A stretch of DNA of 64,000 nucleotides, from positions 1 through 64,000 of the forward strand of contig NZ_JADNYM010000012.1 of assembly GCF_015708085.1 (NCBI RefSeq). Direction: 5' to 3'. Positions 51,564-60,354 of the stretch are shown piece by piece. Source of the stretch: Arthrobacter terrae (GTDB taxonomy: Bacteria > Actinomycetota > Actinomycetes > Actinomycetales > Micrococcaceae). The position numbers and the translations under genes were made by a program. The first letter of the stretch is position 1, and every line of letters starts with the position of its first letter. The notes beneath the pieces were generated by a model. That model saw nothing but the letters and a program-made list of their open reading frames with translations. It was not told the DNA's origin and made no database searches.

Positions 51564-52835
51564 ATGGACTTTTCCCTCTCCCCGCGTGCCGCAGACCTCT
51601 GCGAACGGGTGGCCTCGTTCATCGACACCGAGATTGTTCCGGTGGAGCAGGAGTACGAGGATAGTCTCGCGGAGGCCCGAGTCGCCGGGCAGCAGTGGCG
51701 TCCGCTGCCTCTTCTCCACGCGCTGCAGGCCGCGGCGCGCGAACAGGGTCTGTGGAACCTGTTCCTTCCCTCCGGGTGCGAGGAGGCGCTGGGTTCGCGT
51801 TATCTGCCTCGCGGTGGTGCAGGGCTGAGCAACACGGATTACGCACCCATCGCGGAGCAGACCGGGCGATCCTTTCTCGCGCCAATGGTTTTCAACTGCA
51901 ACGCCCCGGACAGCGGAAACATGGAGGTGCTGATCAAGTACGGCTCCGCCAGGCAACGTGGGGAATGGCTGGATCCGCTGCTGGACGGTCGGATCCGCAG
52001 CGCATTCGCGATGACAGAGCCCGCCGTGGCATCCTCGGACGCGACCACCCTGGAGACCACGGCTACCGTCGCCGGGGACCAGGTGACGGTGAACGGTCGC
52101 AAGTGGTGGTCCACCGGCGTCGGGCATCCGGATTGCGAGATCCTGCTGGTGATGGCTTTGACGGATCCACAGGCTCCGCGGCATGCCCGGCATTCGATGG
52201 TCCTGGTCCCGCGCAGCACCGCAGGGGTGAGGGTGGAGCGGATGCTGCCCACCATGGGAATTTACGATGAGCCCGGCGGGCACGGTGAAATCTCCTTTAC
52301 GGACGTGCGCGTTCCGCTAACCAATGTCATTGCCGGGCCGGGCCAGGCCTTTGCCATTGCGCAGGGCAGGCTGGGCCCGGGCCGGGTGCACCATTGCATG
52401 CGGCTGATCGGGCTGGCCGAAAGGGCCCTGGAGCTTGGCTGCCGACGGGCTCTGAGTCGGAGTGCGTTCGGCAAGCCGCTGGCGGATCTGGGTGGAAACC
52501 GGGAGCGCATCGCCGAGGCCCGGATGAGTATCGATCAGGCTCGGCTGCTGGTGCTGCACGCCGCATGGCTGCTGGACACCCGGGGCCCGGGCGCCGCCGT
52601 TGCCGAGGTCAGCCAGATTAAGGCGGTAGTCCCGAAAATGGCGCAACAGGTGATTGACATGGCCATTCAACTGCACGGCGGCGCAGGCCTGTCCGACGAT
52701 TTTCCGCTCGCTGCGGCCTGGACGCACGCCCGTGCGCTTCGGCTGGCCGATGGTCCCGATGAGGTGCACAGCGGCGTCGTCGCGAGCCATGAGCTGGGTA
52801 AATACCGGCCGAAAAGGGGAACGGCGGATGAGTGA
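51564..52835 (+). CDS. Acyl-CoA dehydrogenase
   Basis: A 423-residue FAD acyl-CoA dehydrogenase. FAMTEPAVASSDATTLETTA and GRKWWSTGVGHPDCEILLVM form the flavin-binding middle domain; LGPGRVHHCMRLIGLAERAL, SRSAFGKPLADLGGNRERIA and AIQLHGGAGLSDDFPLAAAW belong to the C-terminal helical domain. It resembles the ACAD10/11-type enzymes, which oxidise unusual acyl or hydroxyacyl CoAs; the kinase-like gene that follows supports this. TAAGGT six bases before the ATG suggests a leaderless message. It overlaps the next gene by 8 bp. Confidence 0.88.
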   Translation: MDFSLSPRAADLCERVASFIDTEIVPVEQEYEDSLAEARVAGQQWRPLPLLHALQAAAREQGLWNLFLPSGCEEALGSRYLPRGGAGLSNTDYAPIAEQTGRSFLAPMVFNCNAPDSGNMEVLIKYGSARQRGEWLDPLLDGRIRSAFAMTEPAVASSDATTLETTATVAGDQVTVNGRKWWSTGVGHPDCEILLVMALTDPQAPRHARHSMVLVPRSTAGVRVERMLPTMGIYDEPGGHGEISFTDVRVPLTNVIAGPGQAFAIAQGRLGPGRVHHCMRLIGLAERALELGCRRALSRSAFGKPLADLGGNRERIAEARMSIDQARLLVLHAAWLLDTRGPGAAVAEVSQIKAVVPKMAQQVIDMAIQLHGGAGLSDDFPLAAAWTHARALRLADGPDEVHSGVVASHELGKYRPKRGTADE

Positions 52836-53970
52836 GCCCGAGGGTGCCCGCGCCGTACGTGCCGAAGACGCGTTCGATGTCGCCGCCGTCGCCCATTGGT
52901 TGAAGCGGGAGGCCGGCGCGCACCGGGGAAACCGGCGCGGACCCGTGATGCAGGGACTGGACGGCCTTCCGGAGGTCCGGCAGTTCGCTGGCGGGGCGTC
53001 AAACCTGACGTATTTGCTGCGCTATCCGCAGCGGGACGTGATCCTGCGGCGTCCCCCGGCCGGCAGCAAGGCCCGCAGCGCCCACGATATGCGCCGTGAA
53101 TTCACCATTCAGCGCCAGCTCAAGCCGGTGTTTGGCTACGTGCCGGAGATGATCGCTTTTTGCGACGACCCGGCCGTGATCGGGTCCGACTTCTATCTGA
53201 TGGAGCGGCTGGAGGGGACAGTTCTGCGTAGGGACCTGCCCGCCGGGATGACGTTGACGCCGGAGCGGGCGCGGAGACTGTGCACCGATTTACTGGATCG
53301 CCTTCTCGAACTGCACGCGGTGGATGCCCAGGAGGTAGGGTTGGGCGGCTTGGGTCGGGGTGATGGCTATGTGGCGCGCCAAGTCCGGGGCTGGACCAGC
53401 CGGTATGTCGCGGCGAAGACCGAGGACGTTGGCGGATTTGAGCCGGTGATGGCTTGGCTGGACGCACGGCAGCCGGCAGACTCGGGCAACTGTGTGATTC
53501 ACAATGACTTTCGGCTGGACAATATTGTCCTGTCGGCGCCGTGGCCGCAAGGGCAAGGGCAGGGGCAGGCGGGGAGGCAGGCGCAGCCGGCGGTGGTGGG
53601 CATCCTGGACTGGGAAATGGCCACGCTTGGGGACCCGCTGATGGATCTGGGCGGAGCGCTGGCATATTGGGTCCAGGCCGACGACGACGAGGTCGTCCAG
53701 AGCCTGCGCCGCCAGCCCACTCACCTGCCGGGCATGCTGACGAGGGCCGAGGTGGTGGAGTATTACGCGGCGCGAACGGGGCTGTCCACGCCGGACGCGG
53801 ATTGGATTTTTTATGAGATTTTTGGCCTTTTTCGGCTGGCGGTGATCGCGCAGCAGATTTACTACAGGTACTTTCACGGGCAGACCACGAATGAGGCGTT
53901 TTCCCAGCTGCACCACGCAGTGCGCTATCTTGAGCGGCGCTGCCGGGGGCTTATTGCTGCAGCGGGCTGA
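52828..53970 (+). CDS. APH-like phosphotransferase family protein (ACAD10/11-associated)
   Basis: A 380-residue protein kinase-fold phosphotransferase. QFAGGASNLTYLLRYPQRDV and ILRRPPAG carry the ATP-binding Lys; CVIHNDFRLDNIVLSAPWPQ has the catalytic Asp and Asn of the Brenner motif; ILDWEMATLGDPLMDLGG the metal Asp. Mammalian ACAD10/11 fuse this kinase to an acyl-CoA dehydrogenase domain; here the two are separate overlapping genes (ATGAGTGA), so they likely work together on hydroxyacyl substrates. A Gln/Gly repeat loop (PQGQGQGQAGRQAQ) is inserted between the catalytic and metal motifs. Confidence 0.86.
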   Translation: MSEPEGARAVRAEDAFDVAAVAHWLKREAGAHRGNRRGPVMQGLDGLPEVRQFAGGASNLTYLLRYPQRDVILRRPPAGSKARSAHDMRREFTIQRQLKPVFGYVPEMIAFCDDPAVIGSDFYLMERLEGTVLRRDLPAGMTLTPERARRLCTDLLDRLLELHAVDAQEVGLGGLGRGDGYVARQVRGWTSRYVAAKTEDVGGFEPVMAWLDARQPADSGNCVIHNDFRLDNIVLSAPWPQGQGQGQAGRQAQPAVVGILDWEMATLGDPLMDLGGALAYWVQADDDEVVQSLRRQPTHLPGMLTRAEVVEYYAARTGLSTPDADWIFYEIFGLFRLAVIAQQIYYRYFHGQTTNEAFSQLHHAVRYLERRCRGLIAAAG

Positions 53971-54028
53971 GCGCCCTGTGCCTGACCGGCTCGCTGATCC
54001 CCGGCAGGTCATCCGATAACCTTTGAGC

Positions 54029-54841
54029 ATGCGGTTAATTGCCAGCGACATCGATGGAACGATCCTTGGTCACGACGGGAAAATCAGCCCCCGTACGATC
54101 CGGGCATTCCGGGCCGCCGAGGATGCCGGGGTGGAAATCGTCTTCGTCACCGGACGCCCGCCGCGTTGGCTGGACCCATTGCGCGAGCAGATCGGCCATA
54201 CCGGAACGGTCATTTGCTCCAATGGGGCGGTGGTCTATGATCTGGTCAGCGAACGGGTGACCTCGTCCCACCTGCTGCCGCTGGCGTCGATACTGCGGGC
54301 CCGGGAGATCATCAAGGATCTGGTCCCGGATGCGGCCTTCGCGGTGGAGACGCTGGAAGGGTTCCAGCTGGAACCGGGTTTCCTGGAGCCCGGGACTGTG
54401 GACCTGCTGGCCAAGGTAACCCCGGCTCCGCTGCGGGAAACTGTCACCGCCAAATCCGAAGTGGTTAAATTCCTCGCCGTTACCCGGGACAGCACCGCTG
54501 ACGCTTTCCTGGCCCGGGTCCGTCCTTCGGTGGACCGGCTGCTGGCAGTGACACATTCGGCCGCAGCCACCGCCATGCTGGAAATGGGGCCGCACGGCAT
54601 TAATAAGGCGGTGACGCTGGCGGAATACGCTGCGTCCCGCGGCATTGAGGCGCGTGACGTCGTGGCGTTCGGGGACATGCCAAACGACATAGAAATGTTG
54701 CGCTGGGCGGGCGCCGGCTATGCAATGGCCAGCGGGCACGAGCGTGCGCGGGCAGCCACGGCGCTGCACGCCCCTGATTTTTCCGACGACGGCGTAGCTC
54801 AGGTTCTGGAGGCACGGCTCGCCGGGCTGGCGAAGGCGTGA
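54029..54841 (+). CDS. HAD superfamily Cof-type phosphatase
   Basis: A 270-residue HAD phosphatase: RLIASDIDGTILGHDGKISP is motif I, IVFVTGRPPRWLD motif II, GINKAVTLAEYAASRGIEAR motif III and VVAFGDMPNDIEMLRWAG motif IV. The type IIB cap places it in the Cof group that dephosphorylates sugar phosphates. TAACCT at 54017-54022, six bases before ATG 54029, fits a leaderless start; no ribosome site is present. The glycerophosphodiesterase gene follows after 4 bp. Confidence 0.87.
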   Translation: MRLIASDIDGTILGHDGKISPRTIRAFRAAEDAGVEIVFVTGRPPRWLDPLREQIGHTGTVICSNGAVVYDLVSERVTSSHLLPLASILRAREIIKDLVPDAAFAVETLEGFQLEPGFLEPGTVDLLAKVTPAPLRETVTAKSEVVKFLAVTRDSTADAFLARVRPSVDRLLAVTHSAAATAMLEMGPHGINKAVTLAEYAASRGIEARDVVAFGDMPNDIEMLRWAGAGYAMASGHERARAATALHAPDFSDDGVAQVLEARLAGLAKA

Positions 54842-54845
54842 GCGC

Positions 54846-55613
54846 GTGGTCAAGCCGTTTTTAGCATCCGACGTCCCCGCGGCCTTCGCACACCGCGGCT
54901 TTTCCCGGCGTGGTCTGGAGAATTCGCTTCCGGCTTTCCGCGCTGCCGTCGAGCTTGGCTTTAGTTACGTGGAGACGGATGTGCACACCACGGCGGACGG
55001 CGTGCTGCTGGTTTTCCACGACTCCACTTTGGCGCGCGTCACCGATGGGGCGGGTGAAATCAGCGCGCTGACGGCGGAGCAGGTGTCGCGGGCGCGGATC
55101 GGCGGCAAAGAGGCCATTCCAACCTTTGCCGAGCTGGTGGCGGCCCTTCCCGGCATCCGGATGAATCTGGATGTCAAAGACGCCGGATCGGCCCCGGCGC
55201 TGGCCGCGGCAATCGAGGAATTCGGGCTGCATGAGAGAGTCTGCGTGGCCTCATTCTCCGATCGGCGCCGACGCGCTGTGCTCAAAAGGCTCTCCCGTCC
55301 GGTGACCAGTTCCGCCGGCAGGAGCCTGCTCGCGGCGTTCATTTTTCTCGGACCGTGGCTGCCGCACCCGCTGCTGCGCCGGATTCTGCGGGATGTGGAC
55401 TGCATCCAGGTGCCGGTGCGCTACCGCGGCATCCGCGTGGTTACCGGCAAATCTGTGGCCACGGCCCACGCCCTGGGGCTTAAGCTGCACGTCTGGACCA
55501 TCAATGACCCGGCGCAGATGCACGCGCTGTTTGAACTCGGCGTGGACGGCATCATGACTGACCGGGCAGACCTGCTCGCTGAGGTCATGCGGGAGCGCGG
55601 CTACTGGGACTGA
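54846..55613 (+). CDS. Glycerophosphodiester phosphodiesterase
   Basis: A 255-residue GDPD TIM-barrel enzyme: AFAHRGFSRRGLENSLPAFR and YVETDVHTTADGVLLVFHDS provide the catalytic His pair and metal Glu/Asp; MNLDVKDAG and KLHVWTINDPAQMHALFELG complete the barrel, and GVDGIMTDRADLL is the closing motif. It cleaves glycerophosphodiesters to glycerol-3-phosphate and an alcohol. The start is GTG, 4 bp after the HAD stop, so the two are probably co-transcribed. Confidence 0.9.
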   Translation: MVKPFLASDVPAAFAHRGFSRRGLENSLPAFRAAVELGFSYVETDVHTTADGVLLVFHDSTLARVTDGAGEISALTAEQVSRARIGGKEAIPTFAELVAALPGIRMNLDVKDAGSAPALAAAIEEFGLHERVCVASFSDRRRRAVLKRLSRPVTSSAGRSLLAAFIFLGPWLPHPLLRRILRDVDCIQVPVRYRGIRVVTGKSVATAHALGLKLHVWTINDPAQMHALFELGVDGIMTDRADLLAEVMRERGYWD

Positions 55614-55727
55614 GGCTGTACGGCTTGCCGGATCCGATGGTCCGCATCCCGCCAGGTTGGCTGGATGCGGGTTCATATCTCGTCAACGGTCGCTGACTGC
55701 CGTCTCGCTGCGACCTAAGCGGCAGAT

Positions 55728-55802
55728 AGTGCCCGTTCGCCTAGTGCCCGTTCGCCCAGTGCCCGCTGGCCCAGTGCCCGTTCGCCCAGTGCCCGTTGGC
55801 CC
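55728..55802. repeat. Five 15-bp tandem repeats
   Basis: Five units of AGTGCCCGTTCGCCC (with T/C and C/G variants such as AGTGCCCGCTGGCCC) stand head to tail in the 270-bp gap after the glycerophosphodiesterase gene. There is no spacer, so it is not a CRISPR. Confidence 0.9.
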
Positions 55803-55882
55803 AGGGTTTAGGGCTGCGCCGCACTTCAAGCTCCCCTGTGGATAGCGTAAAGGAGGATCACGGACGGGTCCACACTTAGGCC

Positions 55883-56406
55883 ATGCGCGTGCCCGCGGAA
55901 CTGCCGAAGCCCCTTGATGCCCGGCTGAGCCTGCGACGCTTACGCGCTGGCGATCTCGTTAGGGTGGCACCGGGTGTCCGGCTGCCTTCGTCTCTTGCCA
56001 TCGAACTCGTCGAACTCGTCGAACTCGGCAGGGCGTACCAGCCCGCAGTCCGCGACGGCGTGCTCTTGCTCAAACGCCAGTAACCTGTCAGCACACTCAT
56101 TAAGTTGAGCGCTGCCGCCGCCGGGCGGGGCTGCCGGAACCAGCGATCAACGTGGCTGTAAGCGACTGCGATGGCAGGCATGTGGAGACACCGGCCATGA
56201 CCTATGAAGAATATCGGCTCGCCCTTCAATACGACGGTGGCCATCACATCACGGAATACCAGCGACGCTGGGACATCAGCCGTGATGAACGCATCATTGA
56301 TCTCGGCTGGCGCGTGCTCAAGTTTACCCAGCATGATCTGGACAGGCCGCAGGACACCGAGCCGAAGGCCATTTCCAGGACTAGGGCTGCCCTGCTCCAA
56401 CGGGGT
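55883..56406 (+). pseudogene. Relic of a DUF559/Vsr-like nuclease-domain protein
   Basis: Two pieces of what looks like one decayed gene. ATG 55883 opens a 66-codon frame, RRLRAGDLVRVAPGVRLPSS then ELVELVELGRAYQPAVRDGV, like the N terminus of the short actinobacterial proteins with a C-terminal DUF559-type endonuclease domain. A different frame at about 56190-56400 encodes the matching C terminus: YRLALQYDGGHHITEYQRRW, then DISRDERIIDLGWRVLKFTQ and HDL. The middle (about 150-200 residues, by family length) is missing, and the second frame now runs without a stop into the glycerate kinase gene. GAACTCGTC is repeated three times at about 56003-56029. Confidence 0.7.
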
Positions 56407-56442
56407 TCGTTGAGTGCTCGGCTAGCTGGCAGGATGGGAGCC

Positions 56443-57552
56443 ATGCGGATTCTGATTGCACCGGATAAGTTCAAGGGCACCCTGACGGCGGCCGAGGCGG
56501 CGGCGGCGATGGCCGAGGGGGCGCTGCGCGTCTATCCCGAAGCGACGGTGACCCTACTTCCGATGGCCGACGGGGGCGAGGGGACCTTGGAGGCCGCGCT
56601 CGCCGCCGGGTACGACGAGAGGCTCAATGCCGTGGTGGGCCCGATCCTCAAACCCGTTGGAGCGGTCTGGGCGATTAAAGGGACGACGGCGGTCATCGAG
56701 ACCGCGCAGGCCAGCGGCTATCTGCTCTGCGAACCGACACGGGAGAACGCCCTGCGCGCCCACTCCTATGGCTGCGGACAGCTGATTGCCGCGGCCCTGG
56801 ATGCCGGTGCCACGGAGATCATCCTCGGTCTTGGTGGTTCGGCTATGACCGATGCCGGCACCGGGGCGCTGCGTGCGCTGGGACTTCAGCTGCTGGACGC
56901 CCGCGGAAAGCTGGTACCGCTCGGCGGAGGATCACTGGCCGACGTTGCCGCCATTGATGCGGCAGGGCTGGACCCGCGGCTGGCTACGGCCCGGATCCGA
57001 CTGGCCGTGGACGTGGACAACGTGCTCTACGGCCCCAACGGTGCCGCGCATGTGTTTGCCCCGCAGAAAGGCGCCGATCCTCAGGACGTCGAACTGCTCG
57101 ACGCGGGGTTGCGGCACCTGGCCTCCGTGGTTCGATCTGCCACGGGTACTGATATCAACATCCCGGGAGCCGGCGCGGCCGGCGGCTTCCCGTCGTCGTT
57201 CCTGGCCTATTCACGGGCAGACATTGAGGGAGGTTTTGCGCTCGTCGCCGAGCTGACATCGCTGGCCGGCGCGCTGGCGGAGGCTGATCTGGTGATCACC
57301 GGTGAAGGATCGCTGGACATGCAGTCGCTTTCCGGCAAGGCCCCGATTGGCGTTGCCGATGCCGCCAACGCGCGTGGACTGCCCGTCGTCGTTGTGGCCG
57401 GGCGGATCGAAGTGACACCGGCGCAACTGGCCGAACACGGGGTGGTAGCGGCGGCAAGTGCTGCGGAGGTGGCCCGCTCGGGGGAGGAAGCACAGCTGCA
57501 CGCGGCCCGGTATGTCGCACTGGCCACCGCCGAAGCGCTGAACGGTGTCTGA
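56443..57552 (+). CDS. glxK: Glycerate kinase
   Basis: A 369-residue type I glycerate kinase (GlxK/GarK family), phosphorylating glycerate in the glyoxylate/serine routes. The N terminus MRILIAPDKFKGTLTAAEAA and PMADGGEGTLEA are family signatures, and LGGSAMTDAGTGALRALG, GAGAAGGFPSSFLAYS and VITGEGSLDMQSLSGKAPIG complete the active site. ATG 56443 is the family start; the frame is open upstream to 56152 only because it runs through the nuclease relic. GGGAG lies just before the ATG. A palindromic terminator element follows immediately. Confidence 0.92.
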   Translation: MRILIAPDKFKGTLTAAEAAAAMAEGALRVYPEATVTLLPMADGGEGTLEAALAAGYDERLNAVVGPILKPVGAVWAIKGTTAVIETAQASGYLLCEPTRENALRAHSYGCGQLIAAALDAGATEIILGLGGSAMTDAGTGALRALGLQLLDARGKLVPLGGGSLADVAAIDAAGLDPRLATARIRLAVDVDNVLYGPNGAAHVFAPQKGADPQDVELLDAGLRHLASVVRSATGTDINIPGAGAAGGFPSSFLAYSRADIEGGFALVAELTSLAGALAEADLVITGEGSLDMQSLSGKAPIGVADAANARGLPVVVVAGRIEVTPAQLAEHGVVAAASAAEVARSGEEAQLHAARYVALATAEALNGV

Positions 57553-57618
57553 CCCAACTGGGTAGCAGCAGATGCACCCAAATCGCGGAATGAGTGCATC
57601 TGCTGCTACCCAGTTGGG
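57553..57618. repeat. Palindromic intergenic element, copy 2 (probable bidirectional terminator)
   Basis: A perfect inverted repeat of about 23 bp, beginning CCCAACTGGGTAGCAGCAG and ending CTGCTGCTACCCAGTTGGG, encloses a loop with AAATCGCGGAATGA. It fills the whole gap between the convergent glycerate kinase and permease genes. The stem core GTAGCAGCA and the loop pattern AAA-CGCG--ATGA are shared with 36831-36890. Confidence 0.9.
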
Positions 57619-57619
57619 A

Positions 57620-58954
57620 CTAGATTTCCGCGCCGCGGGAGTCCGGGCCCAGCGCGTCCGGGGCACCGGTTTCCGGTTCGCGCGGATCCGGCGCCGTCCC
57701 GCGCCAGCGGGCCAGCGCGCTCATGCCGTGGTAAATCACCAGCGCAGCGGCCGTGCCCAGGGCAATGCCGGCGAACTGCAGGTCTCCAACGCTCCAGGTG
57801 TAGTCCGCAATTCCCACCACCAGCGCGACGGCGGCGGTCGTGAGGTTGATCGGGTTGGAGAAGTTGACCTTATTCTGCACCCAGATCCGCACGCCCAGCA
57901 CGCCGATCATGCCGTACAACATGGTGGCAGCGCCGCCGAGCACTCCCGGCGGCACGGTGGCAATGGCGGCGCCAAACTTAGGACAAAAGCTCAGCAGCAG
58001 GGCCGCAAATGCTGCGACCCAGTAGGCTGCGGTGGAGTAGACCCGTGTTGCCGCCATGACGCCAATATTTTCGGCGTAGGTGGTGGTACCGGACCCCCCG
58101 CCAAGGCCGGCGAGGGTTGTGGCTACGCCGTCGGCGATCAGGGCGCGTCCGGCCAGCGGATCCAGGTTCTTCCCGGTCATCAGGGCCACGGATTTCACAT
58201 GGCCGATGTTCTCCGCAACCAGCACCAGAACCACCGGCACGAAGAGGCCGACGACGGCAAGATGGAATTCCGGCAGGTGAAAGGGCGGCAGGCCGATCCA
58301 CGAGGCGGTATTGATGCTGCCAAAATCCACTTCCCCCCGCAGCACCGCGGCAACGTAACCGACCAGCACGCCGACCAGGATGGACAGCCGGCCCAGAATC
58401 CCGCGGAACAGCACGCTGACCAGCAAAATAACCACCAGCGTAATCAGCGCTGTGACGGGCGCTTTGTCAAAATTACCCTTGGCCGCCGGTGCCAGGTTCA
58501 GCCCGATCAGCGCCACAATTGTCCCGGTCACGGCCGGCGGCATGACCAGATTGATCCATGCCGCGCCGAAGCGCTGCACCAGCAGGCCGATCGCCGCCAG
58601 GACCACGCCGGCCATGACCACACCGCCCAGCGCCCCACCGATGCCGAACTCACTCTGGGCCGCGGTGATGGGAGCGATGAATGCAAAGCTGGACCCTAAA
58701 TAGCTGGGAATCCGGCCGGCGGTAATGATCAGGAATAAGACGGTGCCAATGCCGGAGAAGAATAAGGTGGTGGCCGGGGGCATGCCGGTAAGGATCGGCA
58801 CCAAAAAAGTGGAGCCAAACATGGCGACGACGTGCTGGAGTCCAATCCCGGTGGTCCGGGGCCAGCTCAGTCGTTCGTGCGGGCCCACGACGTCTCCGGG
58901 CTTGATGGTCTTGCCGTCACCATGGACCGCCCATGTGGTACCGAGGGTGTTCAT
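57620..58954 (-). CDS. Uracil/xanthine permease (NCS2 family)
   Basis: A 444-residue transporter with about 14 hydrophobic segments. GIGLQHVVAMFGSTFLVPIL is the NCS2 N-terminal signature, SSFAFIAPITAA the first half-helix, and GGGSGTTTYAENIGVMAATR the NCS2 substrate-binding motif of the uracil (UraA-like) branch. It imports uracil or a related nucleobase with H+. ATG 58954 (MNTLGTTW) has GGGAGAAA upstream; the frame extends to 59023 without a better start. The last 25 residues are a hydrophilic Pro/Asp tail. Confidence 0.9.
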   Translation of the reverse strand: MNTLGTTWAVHGDGKTIKPGDVVGPHERLSWPRTTGIGLQHVVAMFGSTFLVPILTGMPPATTLFFSGIGTVLFLIITAGRIPSYLGSSFAFIAPITAAQSEFGIGGALGGVVMAGVVLAAIGLLVQRFGAAWINLVMPPAVTGTIVALIGLNLAPAAKGNFDKAPVTALITLVVILLVSVLFRGILGRLSILVGVLVGYVAAVLRGEVDFGSINTASWIGLPPFHLPEFHLAVVGLFVPVVLVLVAENIGHVKSVALMTGKNLDPLAGRALIADGVATTLAGLGGGSGTTTYAENIGVMAATRVYSTAAYWVAAFAALLLSFCPKFGAAIATVPPGVLGGAATMLYGMIGVLGVRIWVQNKVNFSNPINLTTAAVALVVGIADYTWSVGDLQFAGIALGTAAALVIYHGMSALARWRGTAPDPREPETGAPDALGPDSRGAEI

Positions 58955-59234
58955 CTGTGGTTTCTCCCTGCGCCGTTGATCAGACCTGCCGCTGACCGAA
59001 GCTAAGAATACCTGCCCCGGCACCCGCCGGTTTACTCGCGCAGCGCCAGCGCCAAGTGATCTCTGCGGTCAGCGAGGTACTGGCTTATCATTTGCCGCCG
59101 GCCGTTTCGACGGGACCGGGCTGCAGTGCTTGGATATCTGACGGTTGCGCAATGCAGGACGCCAGGAATGCCCGACTCATGCCGGCAGCAATATCCTGAT
59201 CATGTTCCTTTCCGGCTTCTCACGATAGGCAGCA

Positions 59235-60329
59235 ATGGATTTCACCGATTCCGCACTAGAGGCTCTAAAGGATCAGCTGGCCCCGGTCTATGCCGGCATT
59301 GTGCTGACCAATCTGCTGCAGAAGTACCCCTACCATCTGCAGCATCTGGTGCAGGAGGTCCGGGACGTTACAGCCCCGGAACGGCTGTACCCTGCTTTTC
59401 ACACCTCCTATGACTGGCACTCCTGCGTGCATATGCACTGGTTGGGCGTCCGGCTGCTGGCTCATGGCCTGCCCGCAGAGCAGGAGAGCGCACTGCGTGG
59501 GCTGTTCAACGCGAATCTGACAGCGCCGAATCTGGCAGTGGAGGCGGCGTACATCCGCGGGCACCGCACGTTCGAGCGGCCCTACGGCTGGGCCTGGGCG
59601 GCGCGGCTAGCCGCTGCCTGTGGAATGTTCGACGACGGCGACGCCAACCGGTGGCGCGCGGCTCTGGAGCCGCTGGTGGCAGCCATCTATGCCAATGCCG
59701 CCCATTGGGCGACCTCGATTGAGCATCCCGTCCGGCACGGAGTCCACTCCAACACGGCTTTTGGCCTTGCCCTGTTGATTTCTGCCGCCCGGGACATGGG
59801 CCGGGCGGCCGACGCTAAATTGCTGAGTACGGCGGCGTTACGCTTCTTCGGCACGGACCGGAACTGGGCGTCGGAATGGGAAATGAGCGGCCAGGATTTC
59901 CTCTCCGCCGGGCTGGCGGAGGCGGATCTGCTGGCCAGAGTGCTGCCCGCAGGAGAGTTCCGAACCTGGTTCAACAGCTTCCTGCCGGACCTGCGTGATT
60001 CTAATCCGATCCTGATCCCGTCCATCGTGACGGACCCGTCCGACCCGCAAATGGCCCACCTGGACGGTCTCAATCTCTCCCGCGCCGGAGCGCTGCTGCG
60101 GATCAGCACCGCCCTGGGGATCAGCACGGCACTGGGGATCAGTACAGCACCGGGGCGCAGCGCAGCTGAACCGGCAGCCGAAATGGCGGCAGATCAGCTG
60201 CCGGTTCTCCGCCGAGGCGCGCAGTCTCTGCTGGAGGCGGGTTTGCCGGCGGTGATGACAGAGGAGTACGTTTCCTCCCATTGGCTGGCTTCCTTCGCCT
60301 GGGATGCCCTGGCGGTCGCCGCGTCCTGA
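59235..60329 (+). CDS. DUF2891 family protein
   Basis: A 364-residue protein of the DUF2891 family, which has an all-helical toroid-like fold resembling glycoside-processing proteins. Conserved patterns are LYPAFHTSYDWHSCVHMHWL, FERPYGWAWAARLAAACG, HPVRHGVHSNTAFGLALLIS and WEMSGQDFLSAGLAEADLL. Function unknown. A low-complexity insertion, ISTALGISTALGISTAPG, is encoded by three 18-bp repeats (60101-60154). The ATG has a weak AGGCAG just upstream. It is divergent from the uracil permease, 280 bp away; that gap shows no other feature. Confidence 0.85.
   Translation: MDFTDSALEALKDQLAPVYAGIVLTNLLQKYPYHLQHLVQEVRDVTAPERLYPAFHTSYDWHSCVHMHWLGVRLLAHGLPAEQESALRGLFNANLTAPNLAVEAAYIRGHRTFERPYGWAWAARLAAACGMFDDGDANRWRAALEPLVAAIYANAAHWATSIEHPVRHGVHSNTAFGLALLISAARDMGRAADAKLLSTAALRFFGTDRNWASEWEMSGQDFLSAGLAEADLLARVLPAGEFRTWFNSFLPDLRDSNPILIPSIVTDPSDPQMAHLDGLNLSRAGALLRISTALGISTALGISTAPGRSAAEPAAEMAADQLPVLRRGAQSLLEAGLPAVMTEEYVSSHWLASFAWDALAVAAS
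60101..60154 (+). repeat. Three 18-bp coding tandem repeats
   Basis: Units GATCAGCACCGCCCTGGG, GATCAGCACGGCACTGGG and GATCAGTACAGCACCGGG follow each other in frame inside the DUF2891 gene and encode an I-S-T-A-(L/P)-G repeat. Confidence 0.9.
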
Positions 60330-60354
60330 GTTGCCCCGCCCGTAGGATTGAAAC

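Noticed and set aside
55728-55802. Possible CRISPR array
   Set aside because: Units are 15 bp and directly adjacent, with no spacers and no cas genes.
56152-56442. Nuclease-glycerate kinase fusion protein from GTG 56152
   Set aside because: Glycerate kinase similarity starts at Met 56443 with GGGAG before it; the upstream part is the C-terminal relic of another gene.
57572-58699. 375-codon plus-strand frame
   Set aside because: Antisense shadow of the uracil/xanthine permease; composition is Gln/His/Asp-rich as expected for the reverse of a membrane protein.
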